A stretch of 64,000 bases of DNA from positions 14,791,001 to 14,855,000 of the forward strand of contig JAYKKT010000073.1 in the NCBI GenBank assembly GCA_036023115.1, read 5' to 3'. Below the pieces are notes generated by a model that did not search any database, had not been told where the DNA came from, and saw nothing but the letters and a program-made list of their open reading frames with translations. Position 1 is the stretch's first letter; each line of letters starts with the position of its first letter. Both the position numbers and the translations under genes were made by a program. Below, piece after piece: positions 33,911 to 46,359 of the stretch. Source of the stretch: Brasenia schreberi (taxonomy: Eukaryota; Streptophyta; Magnoliopsida; Nymphaeales; Cabombaceae).

Positions 33911-34792
33911 CTTAAGAATGGCAATATTGACCCAACCCATGGGTCGGGAAATACCCAAAACAAAACTAATCAGGTTGAGTATGAGGATAAGATAAGATGC
34001 TTTAATCCGTACCCAACTCGATACTTGCCCAACCAGTACCTATCTATCTCCCTCTCTCTCAACATTTCTTGCTAATAAATTTGAAGAAATCTCAACCATT
34101 CAATTTTAGGATGATTATTGAAATTTGAATTGAAAAAGAAAAAAATTATTTTTGAATTAATTAGACTTGCAAAAAAGTATAAGTGTACCTTTTGTTTTTA
34201 AAATTCAAATATCAACTGTCATCTTTCAAATTAACAAACAACAAACAAACAACAACTAAGCCTTTTCCCATACTAGACGGGGTCGGCTACATGGATTTTT
34301 TGTTTCCACAGATCCCTATTGTGTGCCATGTTAGCAATTAACTCCCAATAAGCTAGATCATTCTTTATTGTTTCTTTCCAACACTTTTGTGGTCGTCCTC
34401 TACCTCTTTTAATACTTTCCAAATTTAGTTTTTCTAACCTTCTTACAGGTTCTTCCTTTGATCTTCTTTCTATATGTCCAAACCATCTTAAACGACATTC
34501 TCTCATTTTATCCTCTATTGGCGCCACTCCTAATTTGTTTCTAATAACCTCATTATGTATATATCAGTCTTTTCTTGTATGACCACTCATCCATCTCAAC
34601 ATCTTCATTTCTGTCGTCCATCTTTCAAATTAGATGGCTGAAATTTATGTAAATTTGTTAACATGTACCAGGCTTCCTATATATATAACCCATTATTGCC
34701 CCATACCTATTGGGAAAAAGATAACCCATACCCACCCTGTTAAGATTCGAGCAGGGTATAAGTATACCTGACCCGACCCGTTCCCATCCTTA
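33911..34792. mobile_element. MITE-like element with GACCCGACCC motifs, hosting a LINE insertion
   Basis: The left end CTTAAGAATGGCAATATTG and the right end (reverse strand TAAGGATGGGAACGGGTCGG) form imperfect inverted repeats. A possible 6-bp direct repeat ACCATC flanks it (33905-33910, 34793-34798). ACCCAACC and GACCCGACCC motifs occur near the two ends. The LINE fragment 34234-34618 was inserted later. The superfamily is not assigned. Confidence 0.42.
34234..34618 (-). mobile_element. 5'-truncated RTE LINE with 14-bp TSD
   Basis: The minus-strand 3' end of the LINE (about 10 codons from the EMKMLRWM segment, through RWFGHIERR and [12 protein letters not shown], to VADPV), then a (CAA)n tail on the plus strand. 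It is flanked by the perfect repeat CATCTTTCAAATTA (34220-34233 and 34619-34632). The 84-aa frame at 34,527-34,273 is still open, so this is one of the younger fragments. A short C-terminal ORF of this kind has no catalytic domain. Confidence 0.93.
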
Positions 34793-35313
34793 ACCATCAT
34801 GCCTACCCATAACAATATTCATCCTCACCTTCTCGAAAAATAGAAATTTCTCCCAAGCACACAATTATGGCTGCAACCGATGTTCCCCTGTTCCAATGTT
34901 TTCAAACACAAAGGCACATTGCATATCCCGGAGCTTATAAAATAGTTCCTTTGCTAACACACTACAAAAAAAACAAAGATATAGCATCAATGGATAACCT
35001 TCCTGATTATAGGACTATTATGTTTCACATATGCAATAGAGGAATAGTGGCTTAAGAAAGCATGTCTTATATGGTCCGTCTCCCACGTTTACAGTTGTAC
35101 TAATAGAGGAACACTGTCAAGGATTGCTAGAGACGAATTCAGAGCTTATTTGATTGTTTGCTCCAGGAGAATATAGGTTCAATTGGTTTCTTTAAGATGA
35201 AATCTTTTAGTAGATCTTAAATCTGATCTATAAGAAATTCCAAAAGGAGAGGGTGAAATGAAACGCAAATGAGGAAATGGCCTTCCTATAATGAATCTAA
35301 CAAAAGAAATCCT
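34793..35313. other. Spacer, no gene seen
   Basis: No recognisable coding or repeat content. Confidence 0.35.
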
Positions 35314-36853
35314 CTTTAAGTATTGTACACAAGGAAAGGGCAATCCAGAAGTTCCTCAACAAGTTGGGAACTAGAGAAGAGAGAGTTCAATACTCTAGTC
35401 CTGTTATTTGTCAGAGTAGCAGCTTTGACACTCTTGCACACCACGAGAGAGATTTTTGAACCCAAGGAGCACAAACAGTTGATGACACACCTGGGCTCGC
35501 AGTGTTCCCATCTTCTAGTAGCACTTGCTTATATGCTCTGCACACTTCATACGCATGTCTTCCCATGGGCAAAAGAGGATCAAATAGAGGAGGTGTACTC
35601 TTTGTGACGCTGTCAGCGTCTGCATGAGATTCACCACGACGGCTCCATGATCAGGATGAAGCAGGACATTCAGAGCTTTAAGAAAGGGACCATCCACGTC
35701 CCACAACTTCTGAGAGAACATGTCATCGCCATCATAGGCATCAACAAATACCAGGTCATAGAAGGGCGCAGACATTTCAGTTGTTTTTTTAAGGAAAACT
35801 TTCGGCATCATCTTCAAAAAGAAAAAGCCTTTCATGGAGTCCACCTCATAACACATGACTGATGGGATCAATTTGCATAAAGTATCCACTGCTTGCATTC
35901 TTTGTTGAACATGGTGAAAATCCCATTTCTTGGATAGAAGCTTGAATGACAACAGGATCTATTTCGATCTATTTCAACCACATCAACCAAGGCACCTACA
36001 TAGCAGGAAGTACATGGAAAACAAAGTAGGATATTAGGTGCGAAGGAACAAACTACGTGATTCTGGCTTCTCATCTGAAAATGTGGCTGATAGTGTGATT
36101 AACTCAATTGAAAATGGAAAAGCGAGGATAATACTTGGTACAAGTTATTTGATGTGTGAGATGAGAAGCAAACATCATAAAAGGCCGTGTGCGTGACAAC
36201 AAATTGGGCATTGAGGGGAAAAAAATGGAAACAGAAGCAAATAAAGTTTCTAAAGTAAATTAAAAAAGTACTTCAAACATGTAAAGACACATTTAGTCAA
36301 CTCGTTCATCAAATAGAAAAGCAAAAACCATCATACAAGCAATTTTACAAGCAAAAGGAAGTGCAAGTTTGGTTACCAACTTCTTTTTCAATACTTTGAA
36401 GCAAGTTATTGCAATATTTTGACACTTCTCGTAACACTTTTAATTGTATTCATATTGCAACATTGACCCAAATCATTAAGTTGATCTAGGATAAAATGGT
36501 CTTATCCTTAGTTATATAGATTAATGTTTTCAACTGTGAACTCATTTCACCACAGCGAGATGTAATTAGGGTTGCGATTGCCAAAATCTAGCATAACATA
36601 TAGATAATGTCAGGAAAAAGAGCATAATCGTTGAGTTATAGATATTCTTACTTCCTTGGTTAAAGGAAACCATTTATGCCGATCATTATATCCTACAAAA
36701 ATGCCAGTTTCAATGACCAACAAAATCATTAAACAAGGTTGGCATTCGGGGCTCACGATCCAAGACTTTGATGGGCATGCAGTAGTCCATAAGAAAGGAA
36801 CTTGTGTGGAAACACTTCCATAGTTTTTTTGATGGCCATATCTATACCACATG

Positions 36854-37158
36854 AACTCCGCCCATGTAAGGAATCACCCTTGCATTGTCGGTCCCAAGTC
36901 CGGATAAAGGAGGAGGGTTGTGTTAGGCTTCCGACAGCCCGTAAAACTTTGTCGGATTTTTATAGCATGGATTACAAAAATTATGAGCATTGCTTTGGGG
37001 CGTCCAACTCCGCCCATGTAAGGGATCACCCTTGCATTGCCAGTCCCAAGCCCGGATAAAGGAGGAGGGTTGTGTTAGGCTTCCGACAGCCAGCGTAAAA
37101 CTTCGTCGGATTTCTACAACATGGATTACAAAAATTATGAGCATTGCTTTGGGCGTCC
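36854..37158 (+). repeat. Tandem 5' unit of the LINE (two copies of ~152 bp)
   Basis: Both units run from AACTCCGCCCATG through GGAGGAGGGTTGTGTTAGGC to CATTGCTTTGGGGCGTCC or CATTGCTTTGGGCGTCC. The first has a 3-4 bp loss in the CCGACAGCC(AGC)GT segment. The LINEs at 13.8 kb and 52.4 kb have one copy. A duplicated promoter-like 5' unit recalls the monomer arrays of some LINE families. Confidence 0.9.
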
Positions 37159-40100
37159 CCGCCTAGCGACGTGCTGCAGAGCCCGAATGCAGTAAGAAGT
37201 AAGCAAGGGGCACTACATTTTCGCTCGAATGTAGTGAATCAATTGAAGAGAGGGTTCCCACATCATGGACGGGTGTGGGTAAAGAAGTTAGTCCCGCTAC
37301 ATTGCCGCCCGAATGTAGTAAAAAATTTTCAGAGAGGGTCTTCGCATTTTGATTATGGACGGATGCGGGGGGTAAGGAAGCTAGTCCTAGATAATAAGAT
37401 TCGTATTGGTTCTTGGAATATCGGAACATTATCGGGTAAGCTAATGGAGGTGTTAGATACTATGATTTGGAGAAAGATTCATATTCTATGTTTACAAGAG
37501 ACAAAATGAGTTGGAGAAAAAGCAAAGGAGATAGAGGATACAGGTTTTAAATTATGGTACTCAGGTAAAGAAAAGGCCCGAAACGGAGTTGGTATTATCA
37601 TAAATAAAGATTTAAAGGAGAGTGTAGTAGACATACAACGATATGGTGACCGAATCATGGCATTGAAATTAGTGTTAGGAGCAGAGGTTTTGAATATAGT
37701 TTGTGCTTACGCACCCCAAGTAGGACTAGAAGATAGTATAAAGACAGTTTTTTGGGAAGAGTTGGATAAGGTGTTTCAAAAGATTCCACAAAGGGAGATG
37801 ATTTGTTTAGGAGGAGACTTAAATGGACATGTTGGTAAAGAGGCATTAGGATATCAAGGGATTCATGAAAACTTTGGTTTTGGGATATAAATGAGGAAGG
37901 TAGGGAGATTTTAAATTTTGCTATGTTATTTGATCTCTTTATAGTCAACACAATCTTCAAAAAACGAGATGAACATTTAATTACTTATAAGAGTGGCTTA
38001 TCACAAACACAAATTGATTACTTTATTTGTAGAAAAAAAGATAGAGCGTGTTGTAAAGATTGTAAGGTAATTCCAAGAGAAAGCTTAACCACCCAACATC
38101 GACTTTTAGTTATGGATTTACAAATAAAAAATGGACAAAGAAGAAAAGAGTGCATCGAGCTATTCGGACTAAATGGTGGAACCTCAAAAGCGAGAAAGAA
38201 GATATATTTAAACAGAAAGTCCTTCAAGGAGATGTTTGGAATTATGTTGGTTCACCCTGTGATATGTGGAACAATATGGCTATACATATTAGGAAAGTGG
38301 CGAAAGATGTGTTAGGGGTATCTAAGGGAGGTGTACCGACACAAAAAGAAGCTTGGTGGTGGAGTGAAGTAGTACAAAATAAAATCAAGGCAAAGAGGGC
38401 ATGTTACAAATTACATTATGCTAAGAAAACTAGTGAAACTTTAGAAGCTTATAAGAAAGCAAAGAAGGAAGCAAAAAAGGCCGTTAGTAAAGCAAAAGCT
38501 AAGATTTGGGAGGACTTATATAAAAAACTCAACTCAAAAGAGGGTGAAAGAGATATTTTTAGGATAGCTAGGGCTAGAGATAAGAAAACTAAAGATCTTA
38601 ATTATGTTAGATGCATAAAAGACGAAGATGAAAAAATTTTAGTGGTAAATGATGATATAAGAAATAGATGGAAAAACTATTTTTATAATCTTTTTAATGA
38701 AAATAAAGATGTTAGTATTAGTTTAGGAGATTTAGCCAAGTCATAAAAGTATATAAACCACAATTTCTACCGACGTATTCAAAAGAATGAAGTCAAAGAG
38801 GCTCTTAAACATATGAAGAGTGGTAAATCGGTAGGACCAGATAATATTCCTATAGAAGTTTGGAAAATACTAGGAGAAATAGGAATCACTTGGCTCACAA
38901 GAATATTTAATGAAATATGGAAAAACCAAAAGATGCCCGAGGAATGGAGAGCAAGTACACATATACCCGTATATAAGAACAAGAGAGACATTCAAAATTG
39001 TGCGAATTATCGAGGTATCAAGTTAATGAGTCATACTATGAAATTATGGAAAAGAATTATCGAACGTAGGTTAAGACAGAGAACCAATTTGGATTTATGC
39101 CTGATAGATCTACTATTGAAGCGATTCACCTTTTGAGACGTCTTATGGAACATTTTAGAGCAAAAAAGAAAGACCTTCACATGATATTTATTGATCTAGA
39201 AAAAGCTTATGATAGGGTACCGAAGGAGGTTCTTTGGAGAACTTTGGAAAAAAGAGGTATCCCATTGACATATATTAACCTTGTAAGAGACATGTATGAT
39301 GGTGCAAAAACATGTGTGAGGACTCATGAAGGAACGACAGACTTCTTTGAAGTTAATATTGGGTTACATCACGGATCAACTTTAAGTCCATACTTATTTA
39401 TAATGGTGATGGATGAGTTAACAAAACATATTCAAGATGAAGTACCTTGGTGTATGTTATTTGCATATGACATTGTATTAGTGGAGGAGTCTAAGGAAAA
39501 AGTTAATAGAAAACTGGAACTATGGAGAGAAACATTAGAAAACAAAGGCCTCCGACTTAGTAGAACAAAGACAGAATATATGGAATGTAAGTTTGATCAT
39601 TTGGCTACTTCAGAGGACATAGAAATTAAAATTGGCACACATAGCATTCCCCAAAAGGAAAGTTTTAAATACCTAGGGTCAATTTTTCAAAGTGATGGAA
39701 GAATTTATGGAGATGTTACACATAGAATTAATGCTGGTTGGTTAAAATGGAGAGGAGCATCAGGTATTCTTTGTGATAAGAAGATACCATTAAAATTAAA
39801 AGGTAAATATTATAGAGCAGCAATTAGGCCTGCCATGTTTTATGGTTCTGAGTGTTGGGCAGTTAATCATCAACATGTACAAAAGATGTCTATGACAGAA
39901 ATGAAGATGTTGAGATGGATGAGTGGTCGTATAAGAAAAGACCGTATACATAATGAGGTTATTAGAAACAAATTAGGAGTGGCACCAATAGAGGATAAAA
40001 TGAGAGAACATCGTTTAAGATGGTTTGGACATATAGAAAGAAGATCAAAAGAAGAACCTGTAAGAAGGTTAGAAAAACTAAATTTGGAAAGTATTAAAAG

Positions 40101-40233
40101 AGGTAGAGGACGACCACAAAAGTGTTGGAAAGAAACAATAAAGAATGATCTAGCTTATTGGGAGTTAACTGCTAACATGGCATACGATAGGGATCTGTGG
40201 AAACAAAGAATCCATGTAGCCGACCCCGTCTAG
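37144..40233 (+). pseudogene. LINE endonuclease-reverse transcriptase, inactivated
   Basis: Endonuclease motifs: [13 protein letters not shown] (37,395), [35 protein letters not shown] (37,810), SQTQIDYF (38,010) and [11 protein letters not shown] (38,090). Reverse transcriptase motifs: [17 protein letters not shown] (38,845), [15 protein letters not shown] (39,005), [13 protein letters not shown] (39,182), [14 protein letters not shown] (39,358) and [10 protein letters not shown] (39,460). The C-terminal RWFGHIERR and [16 protein letters not shown] ends VADPV at 40,233. Defects: TGA after LCLQETK (37,507), a base loss near 37,887, a frame change near 38,150, TAA after GDLAKS (38,744), a ~17-bp deletion near 39,078, and FAYD in place of the catalytic FADD. 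The last 378 codons (39,097-40,233) are open. Confidence 0.92.
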
Positions 40234-41549
40234 TATGGGAAAAGGCTTAGTTGTTGTTGTTGTTGTATATCTATACCACATGGCTAGTGCAATTTCAGCA
40301 GTATGTTTTCATGTTGACAAACCATTTTGGAAGGTACGTGAGCAAAAAGTTTGCCTTGCCTCAAAATAATTTTTTGGTCGGACACCAATGGAGATCCTTT
40401 CAGGTAATTTGGCAGAAAGAAAGAAATATGAGCATGCGAATTGGGGGTCAGCTTCAACGTTGGGGCAAAACTAAGGCCTAGTGAGATCAGTTATCACAAT
40501 TGATTGCGCCGTTTACAATCTGCGGACACCAAGCACCAGAACTCTTACGCTTCCACTTGCTTGAAAGTTTAAGAATACAAGTATTTATACTCTTTTTTAC
40601 CAAAAGATCGAAGGTTTACAACTACCCGCCCGGTCGGTACCCACCCCTCCTACATGAGACAGATTCTCAAGAAGAAAACCTATGTATAAAAACTATTTTT
40701 TTTAAAAAAATTTTTTATTGTTTGAAGTGGGGCAAGACATGTTGAGAATTGCAGAAACGTAACATTCAGTCATTCATTGCAAAAGAAACAAGAAAGAAAC
40801 AAAATAAAGGGAAGAAGATGAGATCGGAGGGGAGGGCAGGCTCTCAAATGGAGGCTGCCCCCACTCTCTCTTTCTTCTATTAATCGGACTCCCTTAACCT
40901 AATACAATAGTGTACTGCTTAACGTAAAAATATCAAATGCCCTTAGTAATAAGAACAATTATAATAATACCTAAAACATCAAAATTACTAAAATATCACT
41001 AAACAACAAATTCTTACCGAAAAACTATTTTTTCTTCTTGAAATCAACTTGTATCAATTAACATACTTGGGTAGCGCACGATCCTTCTATGGGTGTCAAC
41101 TTCTCCCCTTTTTCTTTCTTCTCCATGAAATGATTGGGCATCAACACACCAAAAGTCATGTACTCCTACTCAAAGTTGTTTTTGTATGGTGGGAGGTACT
41201 ATCTCCCTCTAACGTACATACTCAATCGGCTTTTCCTATGCTCCTTCACATGGTGGTTACTATTGATGTGTTGGTTAGATGTCCTCTCTCTACCACTCAA
41301 ATAACAACAAAATACAAACATTTGCTCATACTAGTCGGTTATGCACCCCTTCATTTGGTGGCTACCATCGATTTTCCTAGCCCTCCTAGTTGTTCACTTT
41401 GAGCAACTCAAGGGTTTAAACTTCATACGTCTTGATAATACAGCCACATTCCATAAGAATCAATGCATCAACCTCTTCTATGATTTGATTTTCAAGCATA
41501 TGTACTGAGAAATTGTTAATTCAATTCTCTTGTTAACTGCTCCCCATGG

Positions 41550-42110
41550 ACCATGCTCAAATTGAGCTTTGCTATGACCAGATTTAGTCACGCTTCATCC
41601 ATCTCCTTGATTGTTGATAATTCCACACCATTCCTTCACGTGATGAGTAACATAATGCATTATTATACATGGCAAGAACATTTCCACCTTTTGCAGCTTT
41701 TAGATACCATTTAGCAGCTTCTCACAGATTACGCTTTAAACCACTTCCTTGTTGAAGACAAAGAGCAAGGATATATTGTGCATGGACATTACCCACGGAA
41801 GCAGCTTGGTAGAACCATTTTACACCTTCCTCATGATCGGGATTGCACTAGCCAAAAGGATCACCCAGAAGTGCAGCCTCTCGATACAGTGAAATTCCTT
41901 TCTCTCTATTCCCCATTTCCCATTAGATGAGTCCTGCATCAACCATGGTGGGTGGGTAACCGCGAGCAGCGGCCTTGAGGAAACAATCAAGCGCATTCTT
42001 GACATTGCAGCGAATGCCACCGGTTTCATGCTTGAATCGCTTTCCCATCAAAGAAAAACCATGGCTTCCCTGAGCAACTGCAGGCATCTCCCTTTCCGAG
42101 CATTCCTGAC
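41550..42110 (-). pseudogene. F-box/Sel1-repeat protein fragment (At1g70590-like) inside the LTR element
   Basis: The minus strand reads LLREAMVFL, then (after a one-base shift) GKRFKHETGG, then NALDCFLKAAARGYPPTMVD, AGLI-stop-WEMGNREKGIS, LYREAALLGDPFG, EGVKWFYQAASVGNVHAQY, LALCLQQGSGLKRNL-stop, EAAKWYLKAAKGGNV and SGHSKAQFEHG. This is the Sel1-type repeat order of the plant F-box protein typified by Arabidopsis At1g70590 (recalled from memory), beginning at the end of the F-box region. At least three in-frame stops plus indels make it dead. No intron is visible across this stretch. It has the same orientation as the LTR element, consistent with capture of an mRNA or genomic segment by the retrotransposon. 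Confidence 0.78.
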
Positions 42111-42471
42111 TTCAGAATCCCTTATCTCCTCACTTCTTGGACACTCGAATTATTCAAATTATGGGATTTATGCAGCAGCATCCATGGGGCATCCATGGGT
42201 CTTGACTTCATCTTCGTGCGAAGAAGACTCGAGTTCCGTTGGAACATCGGCCATCTCGTTGTCGACGCTGATGACGTGCAACGCATAACTTCGCCGGGTT
42301 TGGCAAACCATCGTCATCTTCATTGTCCTCGTCGCTGCTGTAAGAACTCTTCTTCTTGCTCACCGTCCTCCGTCGGATGCTCTCACCATAATGATTTGGA
42401 GCGCGTAAGGTGGTCTCGAAGGTAACATTCAGGTGTGGACGGATGAAGCAGTTTTGCTCACAACAATCAAA

Positions 42472-42484
42472 GGCTCTGATACTA
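42472..42484 (-). other. Primer-binding site complementary to initiator Met-tRNA 3' end
   Basis: Minus strand TAGTATCAGAGCC starts at the first base after the LTR end ATTCTCAACA. The known plant iMet PBS is TGGTATCAGAGCC; one mismatch at position 2. Confidence 0.85.
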
Positions 42485-42776
42485 TGTTGAGAATCACAGA
42501 GAAACACATCATACGATTATTCATAACAAAAGAAACAAGAAAGAAACAAAATGAAAAGAGAAGATGAGATCGGAGGGGAGCAGGCCCTCCAATGGAGCCC
42601 CCCTCTCTCTTTTCTATTAATCGGACTCCTTTAACCTAATACAAGCTAGACCATTCCTTATATATTGTATTGGTCAGCATAAGAAGACCAAAATGCCCTT
42701 AGTAATAAGAAAAATTATAATAATACCTAAAACATCAAAAATACTAAAATAGCACTAAACAACATATTCTTCAACA

Positions 42777-45700
42777 AGGCATGCCTTACCCAAGAAGGTG
42801 GAGTCCTACTATATGGCAAAGCTTGAAGGAATTACCATCCTCAAGCCACTATGGAAAGTAAAAAATCGATTCTGAATGTTGAAATTTGCATACAGTGTTG
42901 TCAGCAGTGCAGTAAGACAAGGGGGTATCTCACAGCCTTCATCGCATGAATTGAAAGCTCTGCCACGTGAGGCAATGGAGTGCAAGGTAAGGCCGCTTAT
43001 TTTTTCGTCTATTTCTTGCTCTTTTTGTTTTGATCTTTAATCCTCCTTTTCTTGGTGTTCTTCAACTTCTTTGCTACAATGATTTCAAGGACCTGTCACT
43101 CTTCTTTTGCTTCTTTTTCCTGCTTGTTTTTCTTCTTTCGCTGCAACATAACCAGTTGCTATCATTTTTTCTGCTTTCCCTCTAGTAGAACCGTCTTTTT
43201 AGTGTTCTTTCTTCATGACATAAAGGACAGCTAGGCTTTACATGCAGGATATAGGACGTTCCAGATTATCAGGATTGATTCATTTTCAGATATAACACAA
43301 AACAATTACTAACATTTCACATCAAAGAAAAGCAAATCACGTTCAGCTTAACAGAAAAGACAAAGCACATACTAGACAATATTATTTAGATATTCCAAAG
43401 GAAACATACGCTAGCTTATCTTGTCAAAATTTTGCAAAGAGCAACACAAATAGATAAGCTATGCGTCACAGTGCTTGTCACATTTTCCCATCTGACATAG
43501 TCAATGATCCAATCGCTGAGTCAATTGATAGTCATCAAAAAGATATAAGAACCTTCAGCACTTCCTCTAGAAGAAAAGAGTAAAAGAAGCATCAAATCTT
43601 TGAGTACAGGATTTTGATCTTTACAATCTCCTAATCAATGAAAGTTAGGACTTTTAATAATAATAGAAAGGTCGATCAGGAAAAGCATAGCCTAATATAG
43701 GATGATAACTCCTGTATTGGTCCAAAATAGTGCTTTTTTTAGCACGAAAATCAACTCCAAAATGTTGACGAATCTCTGTGTTGTGCATCACCTCTCTAGA
43801 CACTTAAGAGCATAAAGGAACCACACGTAAAGGATGCATATACCAGTAGACTTTGAGGAGAAAAAGGAAAATGTTGCCTCTAAAACCGTTTGGCTCCTCT
43901 GAAATGCAATATGTGTCGTATTGCACCACACACAACCAAAGAATGTACTCTAGGATGCATGGAATATAAGGCTGATAAACCCCTCAAACTGGTCTTGGAG
44001 TGCAATTTTATGCTTAGAATCATAAATTTCATTCCCAATTTTGTCCTTACATATCTTCCTCGAGTTTGTTTATAACTTTCCTCATGCTTTATCCTTAGTG
44101 CCTGTTATTCTAGTTCCATGCATTAGCAGCTTTGTTATCAACTTTATAGAGGTAGGCAAAGTCTAAAGTTTTATTATTATTTACAGCTCTGTTTTAGTTT
44201 ATATAGCAAAGACAAAATTACTAGTGCTTGTGGATGTATAAGTTAGGCATGCTTGAGAAAGAATAGATCACAAAAGCAGACCAGCTCATGTTGCCCACCT
44301 AGTGAGTGAAAAGGGTTTCGTAAGATTACGGTGGATAAGTTGCACCTAATGGATGAGTGAAAGTATATTGCAAAAACAAGACAATGATGAGATGATGCAT
44401 CCCTCCCATGAGGGTCATCTAGACAGGATCCAAGTTGAAATCACATTTTGATCCAGATCCAGCTCCAACAATGAGGGGTACCCCACTCGGGAAATTTCAT
44501 AATTTGCTTCACAACTTCAATTCATCAATTATCTACCTAGTTCACTTTGTAGTTTGTACCACATTGCATGCATTAGCTACAGACTTGAGTCACACTCTGA
44601 GGGTCAGGGGAATGTCCCAGAAGTTCTTTTCTTTGATTTATTTTTTAATAATTCACATGAGGGTGCGGTTGTTTTACATAGGCTTTTTAATAAAGAAAGC
44701 ATACTCATTGCATGCTCATCAACATAAATTGCAGCTGTCCAAATTCTTGCAAGCTTCCTCTTCTCCTAGTTATTTTTCATCTAATTTTTCATCCCTGCTC
44801 TACCCTTTGCACCTAAAGAAGTTTTTCAGTTCTTGCCTATAGCACGTTCAACCCAAAGTGGGTCATGTTGGATAGATGACAGAATCACTAGAAAACATGG
44901 TAAGCATCCTGTAGGTTCATATGACTCCTCTTCTTGATAAAACAAATATAGTGTGACGTGTTTATTACTTAAAAGAAATGGGTGGTGGTATCTACAGGCT
45001 AAAACAACATTTCACAGCATGAAAATTGATAGCTAGATAAAAACCACATAAATTGAAAAATGGATAGCCAGAAGCCTAGAACCAATTTCTCAAGGAATTT
45101 CTTGACCAACTTAGATAAATTAAGGTGAGAAAGAGCATTGCACCAAAAGTTCATGACTGAGTTGGACCTTTTTTTATTCAATATGGATGGTAATGTTAAT
45201 ATACGCTTGTGAGGTGCTGGCATTGACAAAGCACATAAGTGGAAAGCATAAACATCACCAATAAACTAAGAGAACGTTATATTTAAAAACTGAAAGCTAG
45301 AGAGTTTATGATCAGTTCTTGTTGGGCTTTTAATCATCCAGTGACTACATTTAATGCAACCTAACTAAATCTTACTGGTGAAGATACTGGAAGTTGGTAT
45401 TTCAGTTGGGATGAGCTCAAAACTGTCTACAATCATACAATTTGAAGACTGTTCAGATAAGAAATAAGAAAATTCTCGTGTATAATTTAAAGAAAATAAG
45501 GCACCATGAATAGATAAAGGTTGTCCTGTTATGGTTTATTACATACACTGTACCGACTTCAGAGTTCATTATTGATATCCAAATTGCTGTGAACCATGAA
45601 TGCATTTATTTCATGCTGTTAATGTGATAACCAATTTAAGGGATGATCACATGGAATTCAAACTTAAAATCTTTAAGAACAGCAGTTGATTCAAATAAAA

Positions 45701-46359
45701 TTTTACAGATGGAGCTTGTTTCAATTATAGTGAGTCATGTTAAGCAAGGGAACAGCAAAACAGAGCACATAAGTGTTGGAAATGTTTTGAATAAATCCAT
45801 CATCTTAGAATCATCATTGTTAAAATGTAGAAAGGAATAAAGGACAAACAATTTGCATAGAAAAAGGTTATCAAACAACAAACGAAAATAGCATAAAGAA
45901 AAAACTCCTCATGCATAGTGTGATTAATAATACTCACAAGATCCCTTTCGAAGGATAAGGATTCACAAAGCACTTTTACTTGGTTGAGGTGACCAAGATC
46001 TGTTCTGAAATCGAGGGAAAAATTGTCCTTGCTAGAACAAACCAATACAAAAGAACCTCTATTTGGATGTGTCTTAGAATGGTGATAAAAACTTAAATTG
46101 CTCGTGTTAAACACAAAAATTTAATGTGCGATGAACTTTTGAATTGTACACTCAATTTAGCAGGACATATATAACTAAAAAGCCAGCTTCACTATGACAA
46201 CGAAAACCTTAAAAATCTAAACCTTGCATCAAAGTTGATTGCGAAGCATAAAGTGTTTTGGTTACGCAAGATGAAGGAAGGTTTAAGAACAGAACATCTC
46301 TCTGTAATTCGAATAAAGAACAGAAAACAGCGTCTCTAGAGGAGATCGAATAATCTTAC
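42777..46359. other. Interior of the broken methyltransferase gene, no further exon recognised
   Basis: Searched by eye on the minus strand for the missing SAM motif I exon (a glycine-rich GHGGG type); not found. Short ORFs at 43,052, 43,890, 44,435 and 45,800 have no recognised similarity. Confidence 0.4.

Larger units (their letters stand above)
36854..40266 (+). mobile_element. Full-length RTE-clade LINE with 16-bp TSD and duplicated 5' unit
   Basis: It is flanked by the perfect repeat ATATCTATACCACATG (36838-36853 and 40267-40282). The 5' end consists of two ~152-bp units (36854-37005 and 37006-37158) that each begin AACTCCGCCCATGTAAGG. A single EN-RT reading frame and a (TTG)n tail (40,249-40,266) follow. 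There is no ORF1, and EN plus RT with a short microsatellite tail is the RTE (BovB-like) layout. The insertion lies antisense inside the methyltransferase pseudogene. It is the best preserved of the LINE copies here and the reference for the others. Confidence 0.95.
40740..42776 (-). mobile_element. Small non-autonomous LTR retrotransposon carrying a captured gene fragment
   Basis: On the minus strand the 5' LTR is 42776-42485 (292 bp; TGTTGAAGAAT to ATTCTCAACA) and the 3' LTR is 41015-40740 (276 bp, degenerate first bases). The primer-binding site TAGTATCAGAGCC (42484-42472) directly abuts the 5' LTR and differs by one base from the initiator-Met tRNA type TGGTATCAGAGCC. A purine tract (AAGAAGAAAAAATAG, about 41,023-41,037) precedes the 3' LTR. 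No gag or pol was found; the interior of ~1.5 kb is mostly a host-gene fragment. Flanks AGACA and AGGCA are a weak TSD candidate. The LTRs carry indels, so the insertion is not recent. Confidence 0.85.

Noticed and set aside
42208..42507. 99-codon ORF as an independent gene
   Set aside because: It starts inside the LTR and runs through the primer-binding site; it is the leader of the LTR element.
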